Shown here in pieces: positions 50,100 through 58,754 of a DNA stretch of 64,000 bases (within the stretch, counting starts at the first letter, position 1; the number at the start of each line of letters is the position of its first letter). This DNA is from Pelomonas candidula (lineage in GTDB: Bacteria > Pseudomonadota > Gammaproteobacteria > Burkholderiales > Burkholderiaceae_C). Under the pieces are notes generated by a model. It was not told the origin of the DNA. It saw only the letters and a list, made by a program, of their open reading frames with translations, and made no database searches. Where the stretch lies: positions 1 through 64,000 of the forward strand of contig NZ_JBIGIC010000001.1 of assembly GCF_043555985.1 (NCBI RefSeq), written 5' to 3'. A program made the translations under genes and the position numbers.

Positions 50100-50788
50100 G
50101 AAAGCGCCGCCTTCTGCTCTCGCTCGGCCGTCGTCAGCGCCACCTTGTCACGCACGTAGACGGGCAGCGCCTCGGCGGCGTCGCGCGTGTCGCCACGCTG
50201 CCAGGTGGCCAGCGCCAGCGCGCCCAGGGCGGCGGCGCGGGAGCGGGTCTGCGGCCAGGCATTCGGCAGGTCTCCCAGCGCGGCGGCGTATTCGGTCAGC
50301 GCCGTGCCGGCCACGGCGGCCGGCCGGCCCCAGTGGGCTGCCAGCACCGCGGGGGCGTAGAGCGCCGGTGCCTCGACGACCGCCCAGGCGCCGTCCGTCC
50401 AGCGGTAGTGGGCGGCGTAGATCTCGCCGATGCGCGCGTCCATCGCCACCCAGATGTCGTCGCCCGCACCCTGGGCGCGTGCGTCCTCGGCCACCAGCAT
50501 CAGGCTGTCCACGGCCAGCACGGGCTTGTCCAGCCCGAAGGCCAGGCCCTGCGCGACCGCGCAGGCCGTGCGCAGGCCTGTGAAGGCGCCGGGGCCCTGG
50601 CCGAAGGCGATGGCGTCCAGCTCGCTCATGCGCACGCCGGCTCCGGCCAGCAAGGCCTTGACCTCCGGCAGCATCCGCGCCGAGGCCTGGGCGCCGCCCG
50701 CGGCCTCGAACACCCTCGTCTGCCCCGGCGTCACGAGGGCCAGGGCCATCGTGTCGGTGGAGCTGTCGAGCGCAAGCAGATGGGGCAT
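50096..50788 (-). CDS. tsaB: tRNA threonylcarbamoyladenosine biosynthesis protein TsaB
   Basis: A 230-residue ASKHA-fold protein that partners TsaD in making t6A in tRNA. The N-terminal ALDSSTDTMALAL and AIAFGQGPGAFTGLRTACAVAQGLAFGLD blocks are typical. It is the first gene of a coupled operon with rimI, udg, a GGDEF-EAL gene and a MidA methyltransferase, all separated by overlaps or one base. Confidence 0.95.
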   Translation of the reverse strand: MPHLLALDSSTDTMALALVTPGQTRVFEAAGGAQASARMLPEVKALLAGAGVRMSELDAIAFGQGPGAFTGLRTACAVAQGLAFGLDKPVLAVDSLMLVAEDARAQGAGDDIWVAMDARIGEIYAAHYRWTDGAWAVVEAPALYAPAVLAAHWGRPAAVAGTALTEYAAALGDLPNAWPQTRSRAAALGALALATWQRGDTRDAAEALPVYVRDKVALTTAEREQKAALS

Positions 50789-50877
50789 TAAGGCAGTTTA
50801 CCGTTGGGGTACGCCCGCCCTGCGGCCTTCAACGATGGGCCACACTGCGGCCTTCGCCATCCCGCCAGTTCCGACCC

Positions 50878-52026
50878 TTGTCCCCGCAACCCCTGCTGAT
50901 CGCGCTCGTCTCGGTGCAGTTCTTCGTGCATGCGCTGGTCTGGGCCATGACGGCGCGCATGACGCGGCGGCCGCGCGGCGTGGAGGGGCATTTCGCGCTG
51001 TTCTGGTTCCTGCTGGCGGCGGGGCTGGCCTTGTTCGTGCCGCCCTGGGACAGCGGCAGCGCGCCTCGCAACCTGGCCGACCTGCTCATCGTCGCCGCAT
51101 CCATGATGGAGCACCGCGGGCTGGCGCTGCACTGGGGCCGCCGACTGCCGCTGCGCAACGACGCCCTCGCGCTGGGTGCCGCGGCGGCCGTCGTCGCGGC
51201 GAGCTTCCTGCTCGACAACGGCCACGGCGTGCGCGTCGCGGTCGTCTGCGTCGGCTGCGCCGGCTTCATGCTGGCCAGCGTCCACCTGATGTGGCGGCTC
51301 GGCCGCGCGGCCACGCCCATCTTCGCGCCGGTGGCGGCGGCGGGCTATAGCCTGCTGGCCACCGCGCTGCTGGTGCGCGGCGTGCAGGCGCTGTTGATCG
51401 GCTCGACGACCAAGATCTCCATCGACGCACCCGGCCACGCCAACATCCCCTTCGCCATCGCCGTGCTGTTCATCGGCGGCCTCATGAACCTGGTCCACAT
51501 CCGCCTCGTCGTCGGCCGCGTGCTTCACCGGCTGGGCCAGCAGGCCAAGACCGACGAGCTGACCGGGGCGCTGAACCGCCGCGGCCTGCTGCTGCAACTG
51601 GAGAACGAGCATGCCGACGCGCTGCAGGGCAAGGCCGGCTACGCGCTGATGATGGTGGACGTGGACCACTTCAAGGCCGTCAACGACCAGTACGGCCATG
51701 CCCAGGGCGACCGCGTGCTGCAGGCCGTGTCCGCCAGCCTGCGCGCCGCGCTGCGCGGCGACGACCTGGTGGGCCGCTGGGGCGGCGAGGAGTTCTGCGT
51801 GCTGCTGCCCCGCACGCGGCTGCACGACGCCGCGCAGCTGGCCGAGCGCGTCGCGTCGCGCGTGGCGGCGTCGGGCCCGGGCATTCGCGTGACGGTCAGC
51901 ATCGGCGTGTCGGAGTACGGCCCGGCCGACCGCGACCTGCAGGCCGTCATCCGCCGCGCGGACGGCGCGCTCTACGAGGCCAAGGAAGCCGGCCGCAACC
52001 GCGTCGTCACGGCCGCCGCCGGCTGA
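50878..52026 (+). CDS. Membrane diguanylate cyclase
   Basis: A 382-residue protein with about six to seven hydrophobic helices (residues 1-210) and a C-terminal GGDEF domain: DELTGALNRRG, VDVDHFKAVNDQYGH, and the active site GGEEF (302-306) with an intact inhibitory RxxD (Arg293-Asp296). It should make c-di-GMP in response to a membrane signal. No ATG fits; TTG at 50878 keeps the first helix complete, while a GTG at 50914 would cut it. It is divergent from tsaB. Confidence 0.9.
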   Translation: MSPQPLLIALVSVQFFVHALVWAMTARMTRRPRGVEGHFALFWFLLAAGLALFVPPWDSGSAPRNLADLLIVAASMMEHRGLALHWGRRLPLRNDALALGAAAAVVAASFLLDNGHGVRVAVVCVGCAGFMLASVHLMWRLGRAATPIFAPVAAAGYSLLATALLVRGVQALLIGSTTKISIDAPGHANIPFAIAVLFIGGLMNLVHIRLVVGRVLHRLGQQAKTDELTGALNRRGLLLQLENEHADALQGKAGYALMMVDVDHFKAVNDQYGHAQGDRVLQAVSASLRAALRGDDLVGRWGGEEFCVLLPRTRLHDAAQLAERVASRVAASGPGIRVTVSIGVSEYGPADRDLQAVIRRADGALYEAKEAGRNRVVTAAAG

Positions 52027-52032
52027 CGCCGC

Positions 52033-52743
52033 TCACAGCATCGGTGCGATGTCCAGCAGGATGTGGGCCAGCACGGCCGGCCACAGCTTGCCAGTGGCGA
52101 CGTAGGACAGCGTCATCACCAGGCCCATCGTGCCCACCGCGACGACACCCGTCGGGCCCTGGTAGACGTGGTACAGCACCCGCACCAGCAGCGGCACGCC
52201 GATCGCGACGGACAGGCCGAAGCCGCGCAGGCCGCGCACCAGCACGCCGAGCAGGAAGACCTCCTCGTAGCTGCCGTTGACGACCGCCAGCAGCACGGCC
52301 GACGAGGCCGAGACGTCCTCGAACGAGACCTCCACCATGTCCGCCTGCCCCGGCGTGTGGAACAACGCCACCACGAGCTGGGCCGCCACCCAGCTCAGGC
52401 CGAAGACGGCCAGGCCGATCAGGCTGCCCCGCAGCGTCGGCGCCGGGTAGAGCGCCTGGATGTCGAACTGGCGCCGGCGCAGGTAGGCGAGCGCGCCGGC
52501 CCCCAGCACCAGCTCCAGGCCCACGAGGCTGCAGAAGCCTTCGTCCGTGAACCGGGCCTCGGGGAAGCCCGCAGCCACCGCCTGGAACGAGAACACGATG
52601 AACAGGCCGAAGCAGATGGCCGTGACGATGCCGGCCTCGGTCAGGGAAAGCGTCGATTTGCGCAAGCGGTGTGCTGTGCCGTCATGCGGACGGCAACCCT
52701 CCGGGGCGCGAGCATAGGGGCGGAGCGCCGCGCCGCCATCCAT
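52033..52743 (-). CDS. CPBP-family intramembrane protease
   Basis: About 236 residues when started at the ATG at 52743; a TTG at 52665 would remove a polar N-terminus and is also possible. Several hydrophobic helices are present, with a glutamate pair in NGSYEEVFLLGVLVRGL, a histidine in VLYHVYQG and another in LAHILLDIAP, matching the CPBP (CAAX protease and bacteriocin-processing) motifs. Substrates are unknown. It is divergent from lepB-like signal peptidase. Confidence 0.8.
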   Translation of the reverse strand: MDGGAALRPYARAPEGCRPHDGTAHRLRKSTLSLTEAGIVTAICFGLFIVFSFQAVAAGFPEARFTDEGFCSLVGLELVLGAGALAYLRRRQFDIQALYPAPTLRGSLIGLAVFGLSWVAAQLVVALFHTPGQADMVEVSFEDVSASSAVLLAVVNGSYEEVFLLGVLVRGLRGFGLSVAIGVPLLVRVLYHVYQGPTGVVAVGTMGLVMTLSYVATGKLWPAVLAHILLDIAPML

Positions 52744-52829
52744 CCGGCTGCCACGCCGTCCATGCGGGCCGCCCCGCCATTCGCCCGCCAGGCCCCCGGC
52801 CCGGGCCGCCACCGGCCCAACATCGGGCC

Positions 52830-53516
52830 ATGAACCTCAAACGCACCCTCCGCGACAACCGCGGCTTCCTCCTCTTCCTGTTCAGCTTCGCGTTGCTGCG
52901 CACCGCCGTGGCGGACTGGAACCCCATCCCCTCGGGCTCGATGCGGCCCACGCTGCTGGAAGGCGACGTCGTGCTCGTCAACCGGCTGGCCTATGGCCTC
53001 AAGCTGCCGCTGACCGACGTCGTGCTGATGCCGCTGGGTGAACCACAGCGCGGCGACGTCGTCACGCTCAGCTCGCCGGCCGGCGGCACGCGGCTCATCA
53101 AGCGCATCGTCGGTCTGCCGGGCGACCGCGTCGCGATGCACGACGACCAGCTGATCCTGAACGGCCGGCCGCTGGCCTACACCGGCGCGCAGACGCGCGG
53201 CGAGACGTTGGCGCCCGGTTGGGTCGTCGACGCCGTGCGCGCCACCGAGGAGCTCGACGGCCACGCGCACGTCGTGCAGTTCCTGCCCACCGTCAACGCG
53301 CGCCGCGACATGGCCGAGATCACCGTGCCGGCAGGCCAGTACTTCCTGCTCGGCGACAACCGCGACAACAGCGAGGACTCGCGCTTCATCGGCACCGTGC
53401 CGCGCGAGAAGCTCATCGGCCGCGCCCACCACGTGCTGGTGGCCGCCGACTGGCTGGGCGAGGACGGCTGGCGGATGGCACCGCGCTTCGATCGCTGGTT
53501 GACGGCGATCCGGTAG
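52830..53516 (+). CDS. lepB: Signal peptidase I
   Basis: A 228-residue inner-membrane serine protease that removes Sec/Tat signal peptides. The catalytic Ser37 is in PSGSMRPTL and Lys91 in TRLIKRIVGLPGD; box E LLGDNRDNSEDSR is intact. One N-terminal helix is visible (about 11-27). It is not beside the usual lepA-rnc genes, so this may be a second copy in the genome; that is an inference. Confidence 0.93.
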   Translation: MNLKRTLRDNRGFLLFLFSFALLRTAVADWNPIPSGSMRPTLLEGDVVLVNRLAYGLKLPLTDVVLMPLGEPQRGDVVTLSSPAGGTRLIKRIVGLPGDRVAMHDDQLILNGRPLAYTGAQTRGETLAPGWVVDAVRATEELDGHAHVVQFLPTVNARRDMAEITVPAGQYFLLGDNRDNSEDSRFIGTVPREKLIGRAHHVLVAADWLGEDGWRMAPRFDRWLTAIR

Positions 53517-54794
53517 TCAAAAGCCGTGCCGTGCGCGCAGCGCGTCCAGCTCGGCCTGCACCGCCGCCAGGCCGCCGTTGCCGTACAGCACCAGGATGCG
53601 CTCCTGGCTGATGTGGGCGAACACCGGGTTGCGGAACTGCGTGTTGTAGACGGCCACGTTGGCGGGGTCGAAGCCATAGCCCGGCGCGAGCTTGGCGATC
53701 AGCAGGGCCGCGTCGCCCGCGGCCGGGATCGAGAACGTGAAGTCGCCGTCCGACAGGTTGTGGATGGTGTACTCGGCGAGCAGGTTGGTCTGGCCGGCGC
53801 CGACCAGGTCGAAGCCATCGGCCAGCTTGCGCAGCGGCGGCAGGTGGAAGCCCTGGCTGTCCTGCACGAGGTAGCCGGCGGCGACGGGGTCGACCTGGGC
53901 CAGGATGCCGGCCGCCCGCAACCAGGCCACCACCTTGAACTCGTTGCCCAGCGTCGGGTTGCTGTGCGCCGAGGCCTGGGCGATGACGAAGGCCGGCGGC
54001 AGCGCGCGCTTCATCGACTCGGCAATGCTGAGGATGTGGTGGCCACCGGTGGCCGTGCCGTTGGCGGGCGTGCCGCCGAAGGAGAGCTCCTTGAACTCGG
54101 AGCCGTCCGCCGCCCACTGAAACACGAGGGTCTTGGCCCAGTCGTGCCAGATCGGCGCGGCGATGACGATGTCCTGATCGATGAAGAAGGGCGAGCGCAT
54201 CCAGCGCGGGTCTTCGTCGTCGTGCCCGTGCCCGTCGTCGGCATCGGCGCCGCGGTAGCTCTTGCGATAGCCGTCGGCCAGGCCCAACCCGGCGCGCAGG
54301 TTGTTGGCCTCGTGGATGGGCAGGCCGCCCGGATAGCCATGGTGGCTGGTGAAGGCGCTGCCCGGCGCGGCGTCGAAAGCCATCGGCAGGCGCGGGCAGG
54401 TCGTCTGGGCCGCCAGCACGGGCGGGAAGACGCCGGCGCTCAGCCCGCCGGGGAAGCTCGCGTCGTCCGCGGGATTGATCAGGCCGGCCGCGGTCAGCTG
54501 GGCCAGCAGCGCCGCCTTCGTCGCGTCGTCGACGCCGACGCGGGAGCGCACGCAGAAGCCGCGGTTGCCCAGCAGGTCCAGCGTGGCCTCGCGCAGCGCG
54601 CGGCTCTTGATCTGCCGCGCCTGGCGCAGCAGGAAATCATGGGCCTCCCGCACGCGCGGCGATGCGGCGGCAGTCAGGTCGGCCTGCGCATTGCCGGCGC
54701 CCGGCAGCGTCTGGTCGACGGCATGGGCCTGCAGGGCGACGGCGCCGAGCGCGGCGGCGACAAGGGTGGACAGGGCGGCGCGGGCCAGGTTCAT
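53517..54794 (-). CDS. Secreted protein with an HD-phosphohydrolase-like domain
   Basis: A 425-residue protein with a signal peptide (start 54794; cleavage near ALQAHA). The central region has SHHGYPGGLPIHEANN (His151, His152, His161), then PIWHDWAKTL (His217-Asp218, Lys221), then GGHHILSIAES and SAHSNP. The order of histidines and the HD pair resembles HD-superfamily metal phosphohydrolases, but a periplasmic location is unusual. A His/Asp-rich loop lies at about 184-196. No matching family was recognised with certainty. It converges with signal peptidase I, with the stops touching. Confidence 0.65.
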   Translation of the reverse strand: MNLARAALSTLVAAALGAVALQAHAVDQTLPGAGNAQADLTAAASPRVREAHDFLLRQARQIKSRALREATLDLLGNRGFCVRSRVGVDDATKAALLAQLTAAGLINPADDASFPGGLSAGVFPPVLAAQTTCPRLPMAFDAAPGSAFTSHHGYPGGLPIHEANNLRAGLGLADGYRKSYRGADADDGHGHDDEDPRWMRSPFFIDQDIVIAAPIWHDWAKTLVFQWAADGSEFKELSFGGTPANGTATGGHHILSIAESMKRALPPAFVIAQASAHSNPTLGNEFKVVAWLRAAGILAQVDPVAAGYLVQDSQGFHLPPLRKLADGFDLVGAGQTNLLAEYTIHNLSDGDFTFSIPAAGDAALLIAKLAPGYGFDPANVAVYNTQFRNPVFAHISQERILVLYGNGGLAAVQAELDALRARHGF

Positions 54795-55093
54795 GGTCGT
54801 CTCCGGGGAAATGCGATCCACAGACTATGCGCAGCTCATGTGACAGGCCGTGCGACGCGGGAACCAGCCGTTCGGCCCAGGGTGTGGCGCCTGAGATCCA
54901 TGGCCATGCAGCGCCACGACCCGATTCGTTTCGACAGGCTGGCAGGGCGAGCAGTTCGCCGCCCTCCACCACGACCTGTTCGCGCCGTACGTGCCGGACG
55001 GCGCCGTGCTATGCCACGCGAGCGGGGCGGGCTGCGGCGGAACGCGGGTGAACCCTGACTTGTTCTGAACCCCTGCACCCTCAACTCAACGGC
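54795..55093. other. Intergenic region with a possible degenerate coding fragment
   Basis: No intact gene. One plus-strand frame ending at a TGA near 55068 reads ...GEQFAALHHDLFAPYVPDG..., which looks protein-like but has no start and is closed by a stop upstream. It may be a gene remnant. No terminator or clear promoter was seen. Confidence 0.35.
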
Positions 55094-55624
55094 ATGTTCT
55101 TCTTCTGCCACCCCCGACCGGTCGTGGATTCGCGTCCCGTCGCGGAGCTCACCGTCCGGACCGAGCAGCGCGACTCGATCGCGTCGACATCGCTGCGGGA
55201 AGTTCGGCACCCACGACCACCCGACGCGGCCATCCGGTTCACCGTGAGCTACGGCCTGCGCGAATACCTGTCCATCGTCGCGGACTTCATTCCGATAGCG
55301 CTGCGCGAGCGGGGAAAGCCATGCGAGCGCATCGGCTTCGGCACGCGGCTGATGCTGGCCGTGCTGGTTCCGCCGGTATTTCTCTTCAAGAAGCTCGCCA
55401 TCGGCGACTGCCGCTTCAGCGTCGACGAGCACGGCCTGACCCGCCACAGCCGCCGCCAGCCCCTGGCGCTGCCCTGGGGCGACGTGCTGGCCGTGTATCC
55501 CCTGAGCCGCGGCTATCTGGTCCGCAAGGCCAGCGGCGCGATGCCCCTGCCCTACCGCTGCTTCAGCGATGAAGAGCGGCAACGCTTCGAGCGCTGGGCG
55601 GCGTCCATCGTGCCGCGCCCGTAG
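55094..55624 (+). CDS. YcxB-like C-terminal domain protein
   Basis: About 176 residues as given; a GTG at 55244 would give a shorter protein beginning near RFTVSYGLREYLSIV, which fits the family better. One hydrophobic helix (LMLAVLVPPVFLF) is followed by FSVDEHGLTRHSRRQPLALPWGDVLAVYPLSRGYLV, typical of the YcxB domain, a small membrane-associated domain of unknown role. It begins a run of four plus-strand genes of unknown function. Confidence 0.6.
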   Translation: MFFFCHPRPVVDSRPVAELTVRTEQRDSIASTSLREVRHPRPPDAAIRFTVSYGLREYLSIVADFIPIALRERGKPCERIGFGTRLMLAVLVPPVFLFKKLAIGDCRFSVDEHGLTRHSRRQPLALPWGDVLAVYPLSRGYLVRKASGAMPLPYRCFSDEERQRFERWAASIVPRP

Positions 55625-55681
55625 CGGCTTGCTACGCTCGCGCCGCGTCGCGCTCAGGGTCGCGGCAGGCAGGGAGACCCC

Positions 55682-56653
55682 ATGATTGTTCCGGACCACT
55701 GGGCCGAGGCGCGCACCACCGTGCGCGTGAAGGGCCGCGACATGACGCTGCGGCGCTTCGGCTGGTCGGACGCGAGCGCCGCCGACGCGCAGGCCCAGGC
55801 CGAATTGCGCGTGGCCGAGGCGGCGCAGCGAGCGGCCCGTGGCGAGAACGTGCCGCGCCGCGAACTCAAGCTCACCTACAACGGCGCCCAGGGCCTGCCC
55901 ATCCGCGAGGAAGTGCTGGCGCGGCATGGCACGGCGGTCATCACGCGCAACACCTACGGCGCACGTTGCCTGAACGTGCCCGACCTGCTGATCGCGGATG
56001 TGGACTTCTCCACCCGGCCGCCCGCGGTGCAGCGTGCGGGCCTGCAACTGCTGCTGGTTTGCGTGAGCCTGGGCGTGCTGTTCTCGCTCGGCGTCGGGGT
56101 GATCGGCGTCATCGCCGCCATCGGCAGCTATCTGCTCGGCAGCGTCGTGACCCACGGCCTGGCCGGGCGCCGCACGGACGAGAGCGAAGGGCGCGCCCGG
56201 GGCCGCATCGACGCCTTCCTGGCCAACCGCACCGACTGGCGCGTGCGCCTCTACCGCACGCCTGCCGGCCTGCGCCTGATCGAAACGCACGCACGCTTTG
56301 CGGCCTCCGGGCCGCAGACGCAGGACTTCTTCAAGGCCATCGGCGCCGACCCGCTCTACGCCCGCATGTGCCTGAACCAGCACTGCTTCCGCGCCCGCCT
56401 GAGTGCCAAGCCCTGGCGCATCGGCATCGCCGACCACCTCAAGCCCCGCCCCGGCGTGTGGCCCGTCCGCCCGGAGCGCCTGCCGGCCCGCGAGGCCTGG
56501 GTCAGGCGCTATGAACGCGAGGCCGAAGCCTACGCGGCGTGCCGCTACGTCCAGACGCTGGGCGGTGGCGCCGACGATCCCGATCTACTGGCGCTCGTGG
56601 CGCTGCACGACGCCGAATCGAAGGCGCTGGACGACATCCGGCCAATGGCCTGA
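55682..56653 (+). CDS. Conserved hypothetical membrane-associated protein
   Basis: A 323-residue protein. A polar N-terminal domain (1-115) precedes two hydrophobic helices (about 118-155), and a C-terminal domain (175-323) has the blocks WRVRLYRTPAGLRLIETHA, FFKAIGADPLYARMC and CFRARLSAKPWRIG. These blocks look conserved and nucleic-acid- or nucleotide-enzyme-like, but I cannot name the family. GGGAGA upstream of the ATG supports the start. Confidence 0.7.
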   Translation: MIVPDHWAEARTTVRVKGRDMTLRRFGWSDASAADAQAQAELRVAEAAQRAARGENVPRRELKLTYNGAQGLPIREEVLARHGTAVITRNTYGARCLNVPDLLIADVDFSTRPPAVQRAGLQLLLVCVSLGVLFSLGVGVIGVIAAIGSYLLGSVVTHGLAGRRTDESEGRARGRIDAFLANRTDWRVRLYRTPAGLRLIETHARFAASGPQTQDFFKAIGADPLYARMCLNQHCFRARLSAKPWRIGIADHLKPRPGVWPVRPERLPAREAWVRRYEREAEAYAACRYVQTLGGGADDPDLLALVALHDAESKALDDIRPMA

Positions 56654-56786
56654 GCGGCTTCTACGCGACGCGGCCCAGCACTTCACACAGACCTCATACG
56701 GACCTCACAGGCGGTCTCGACACTCAGCCGCAACGCAGCTGAAGCCCGGAGCACCTCGCACCGCGGCGGCCTGCACGGAGACCCGA

Positions 56787-57065
56787 ATGAACGTCGTTCT
56801 GACCAACACGCCGCACACCGCCGTCGGCAGCCTTGGCGATGCACCTCACTGGATCGCGGTCGTCGACGCGCGCGGCCAGCATCCTGACAAGCTGCTGGGG
56901 CCCTACGCCACCGAACAACTCGCCGGCCGGGCACGGCGCGGCGTCATGCGCTTGCTGAACGCCTCCCGCTACACGGCGGCGGTGCTGTCGCAGCGGGAGC
57001 TCGAATGTCGTCTGAACGGAGACGGGGCCGCTGCGACGCGCAGCCATGAGGCATCGCGCGCCTGA
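56787..57065 (+). CDS. Small hypothetical protein
   Basis: A 92-residue soluble protein starting at the ATG at 56787, with GGAG eight bases upstream. There is no signal peptide or recognised domain; it includes GDAPHWIAVVDARG and an arginine-rich middle. It lies 133 bases after the previous gene and 69 before the cysteine-rich protein gene. Confidence 0.5.
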   Translation: MNVVLTNTPHTAVGSLGDAPHWIAVVDARGQHPDKLLGPYATEQLAGRARRGVMRLLNASRYTAAVLSQRELECRLNGDGAAATRSHEASRA

Positions 57066-57134
57066 CAGCCCCCCGAACCGTTCGGCCGCCGCCGGCGGAA
57101 CGGCGACATCGGCCTTCGCAACGGGAGCATTCCA

Positions 57135-57440
57135 ATGGGTGACTTCGTCAAGAACATGGACGGCACGTCCGGTCGCAAATGCGTGTGCACGACCGGCACC
57201 AAGACCTGGCTGGCGCATTGGGAACGCGGGACAGGCATGACGCTGCCCGACAAGTGCTGCGCCAAGGGCTGCGGGAATGTCGTCGAAGTGGGCGCACATG
57301 TCCGCGAAGACGACGGCGACAAGCGCACGCCGTGGATCATTCCCTTCTGCCAGTACCACAACAAGCGGCCCAGCAGCGAGTCCATCGAGCTCAAATGGGG
57401 CGTCACGCTGTGTGGTGCGGCCAAGGTCGACTGCAGCTAG
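57135..57440 (+). CDS. Cysteine-rich HNH-like small protein
   Basis: A 101-residue protein with eight cysteines. CCAKGCGNVVEVGAHV (Cys42, Cys46, His55) followed by IIPFCQYHNK (Cys72, His75, Asn76) resembles a treble-clef zinc site of HNH nucleases. An additional CVC near the N-terminus and two C-terminal cysteines could form a second site. Nuclease activity is a guess; a purely structural zinc protein is possible. GGGAG nine bases upstream supports the start. Confidence 0.6.
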   Translation: MGDFVKNMDGTSGRKCVCTTGTKTWLAHWERGTGMTLPDKCCAKGCGNVVEVGAHVREDDGDKRTPWIIPFCQYHNKRPSSESIELKWGVTLCGAAKVDCS

Positions 57441-57454
57441 GAGGCTGTCGGACT

Positions 57455-58741
57455 TCACTCCTCCCACCGGAACCGCCAGATCGCCACCACCATGAACACC
57501 GCGCTGAAGCCCAGCATCACGGCGCTGGGCAGCAGTGCGGCGGAGAACGGCTGGCCACGCCAGGTCATCGCATCCAGCGCGTCCACGGCCCAGCGTGTCG
57601 GCACGGCCAGCGACACCGTCTGCAGCCACTCCGGGAAGATGAAGGACGGCACCCAGGCGCCGCCCAGCATGACCATCAGCAGCGTGGCCAGGATGGCGAG
57701 GCCGCGCGTGGCTTCCGGCGTGCGGCCCAGGGCAGCAACGAGCAGGCCGAAGCTGGCCGTCAGCAGCGCAAAGCTGGCCAGCACGAGCACAAAGCCGACC
57801 GGGCTGCCGAGCACGCGCACGCCGAAAGCGGCGATGGCCACTGCGTAGATGACGGCGAAGACGACCAGCGAGATCACCGTGCTCGCGGCCACGCGGCTGC
57901 CCAGCAGCTGGGTGCGCGACAGCGGCGCGGCACGCAGCCGCTTCCACAGGCCCAGCCGGCGCATCAGCAGCAGGCCCACGGCCATGTCGACACCGGCCAT
58001 CAGGATGAACTGCACGCCCATGCCGGCGAAGGAGTGCGCGTAGCTGTTGTAGGCCACCGGCGCCGCGTTGGCCGTGGACTGCACGGCCTCGATCTCGCGC
58101 GTCGTGTAGGGCATGGACAGGCCACCGCCGCCCTGTGGCGCCGACGCGCCGGACGCCTCGCCGTCGATGCGCCGCACCGTGCCGATGGCGTCGAACATCT
58201 TCGCGAAGGCGTCGCGCTGCTCGGCGGGCAGCCGGGTCGATTCCCTCACCTGGCGCTGCAGGTCGTCCAGCGCCGCGGGGCTGAAGCTGGTGCGGCTGAC
58301 CTCCTGCATGACGGTCTGCGCCAGCAGCCCGCGCACGACGGCCAGCGCACTGGCCTGCGAGGGGTCGAAGTGCAGCGCGATCTCGGGCTTGCTGCCAGCG
58401 CCGAACAACGCACGGCCGGCCTGCTCGCCCAGCCCCTTCGGCAGCACGGCCACGGCGCGCAGCTTGCCGGCGCGCACCTGGGCCAGCAGTTCCGGCTCGG
58501 TGCCGACGCTGCTCTTCAGCGACGGCTCGGCCTGCAGCGCGGCGACGACGCGCTGCGACAGCGGGCTGCCGTCCTGGTCGACGACGCCGACGGCGATGCC
58601 GGCCATCTTGCTGCTGCCGCCGAACAGGCTGCCGAAGAACGCAGCGATGAGGATGGGCGCGACGATGCTGAACAGCAGCGCGCGGCGGTTGGAGAAGTGC
58701 AGCTTGATCTCTGCACGGACAAGGGCGAGCAAGGCTTGCAT
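57455..58741 (-). CDS. ABC-2 type transporter permease
   Basis: A 428-residue membrane subunit. The layout is an N-terminal helix (about 20-45), a large extracytoplasmic domain (45-240) and five or so C-terminal helices (240-425), the ABC-2 exporter pattern of YhhJ/YbhR-like proteins. The start at 58741 lies 13 bases after the ATPase stop, so the pair forms one exporter. The cargo is unknown; related systems export drugs or polymers. Confidence 0.93.
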   Translation of the reverse strand: MQALLALVRAEIKLHFSNRRALLFSIVAPILIAAFFGSLFGGSSKMAGIAVGVVDQDGSPLSQRVVAALQAEPSLKSSVGTEPELLAQVRAGKLRAVAVLPKGLGEQAGRALFGAGSKPEIALHFDPSQASALAVVRGLLAQTVMQEVSRTSFSPAALDDLQRQVRESTRLPAEQRDAFAKMFDAIGTVRRIDGEASGASAPQGGGGLSMPYTTREIEAVQSTANAAPVAYNSYAHSFAGMGVQFILMAGVDMAVGLLLMRRLGLWKRLRAAPLSRTQLLGSRVAASTVISLVVFAVIYAVAIAAFGVRVLGSPVGFVLVLASFALLTASFGLLVAALGRTPEATRGLAILATLLMVMLGGAWVPSFIFPEWLQTVSLAVPTRWAVDALDAMTWRGQPFSAALLPSAVMLGFSAVFMVVAIWRFRWEE

Positions 58742-58754
58742 GGTCGGTCCCGGT

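Noticed and set aside
54900..55068. Intact gene encoding GEQFAALHHDLFAPYVPDG
   Set aside because: No start codon and an upstream stop in the same frame; at most a remnant.
55094..56437. Long minus-strand frame across the YcxB-like and 323-residue genes
   Set aside because: No recognisable domain; the plus-strand frames have ribosome sites and membrane helices.
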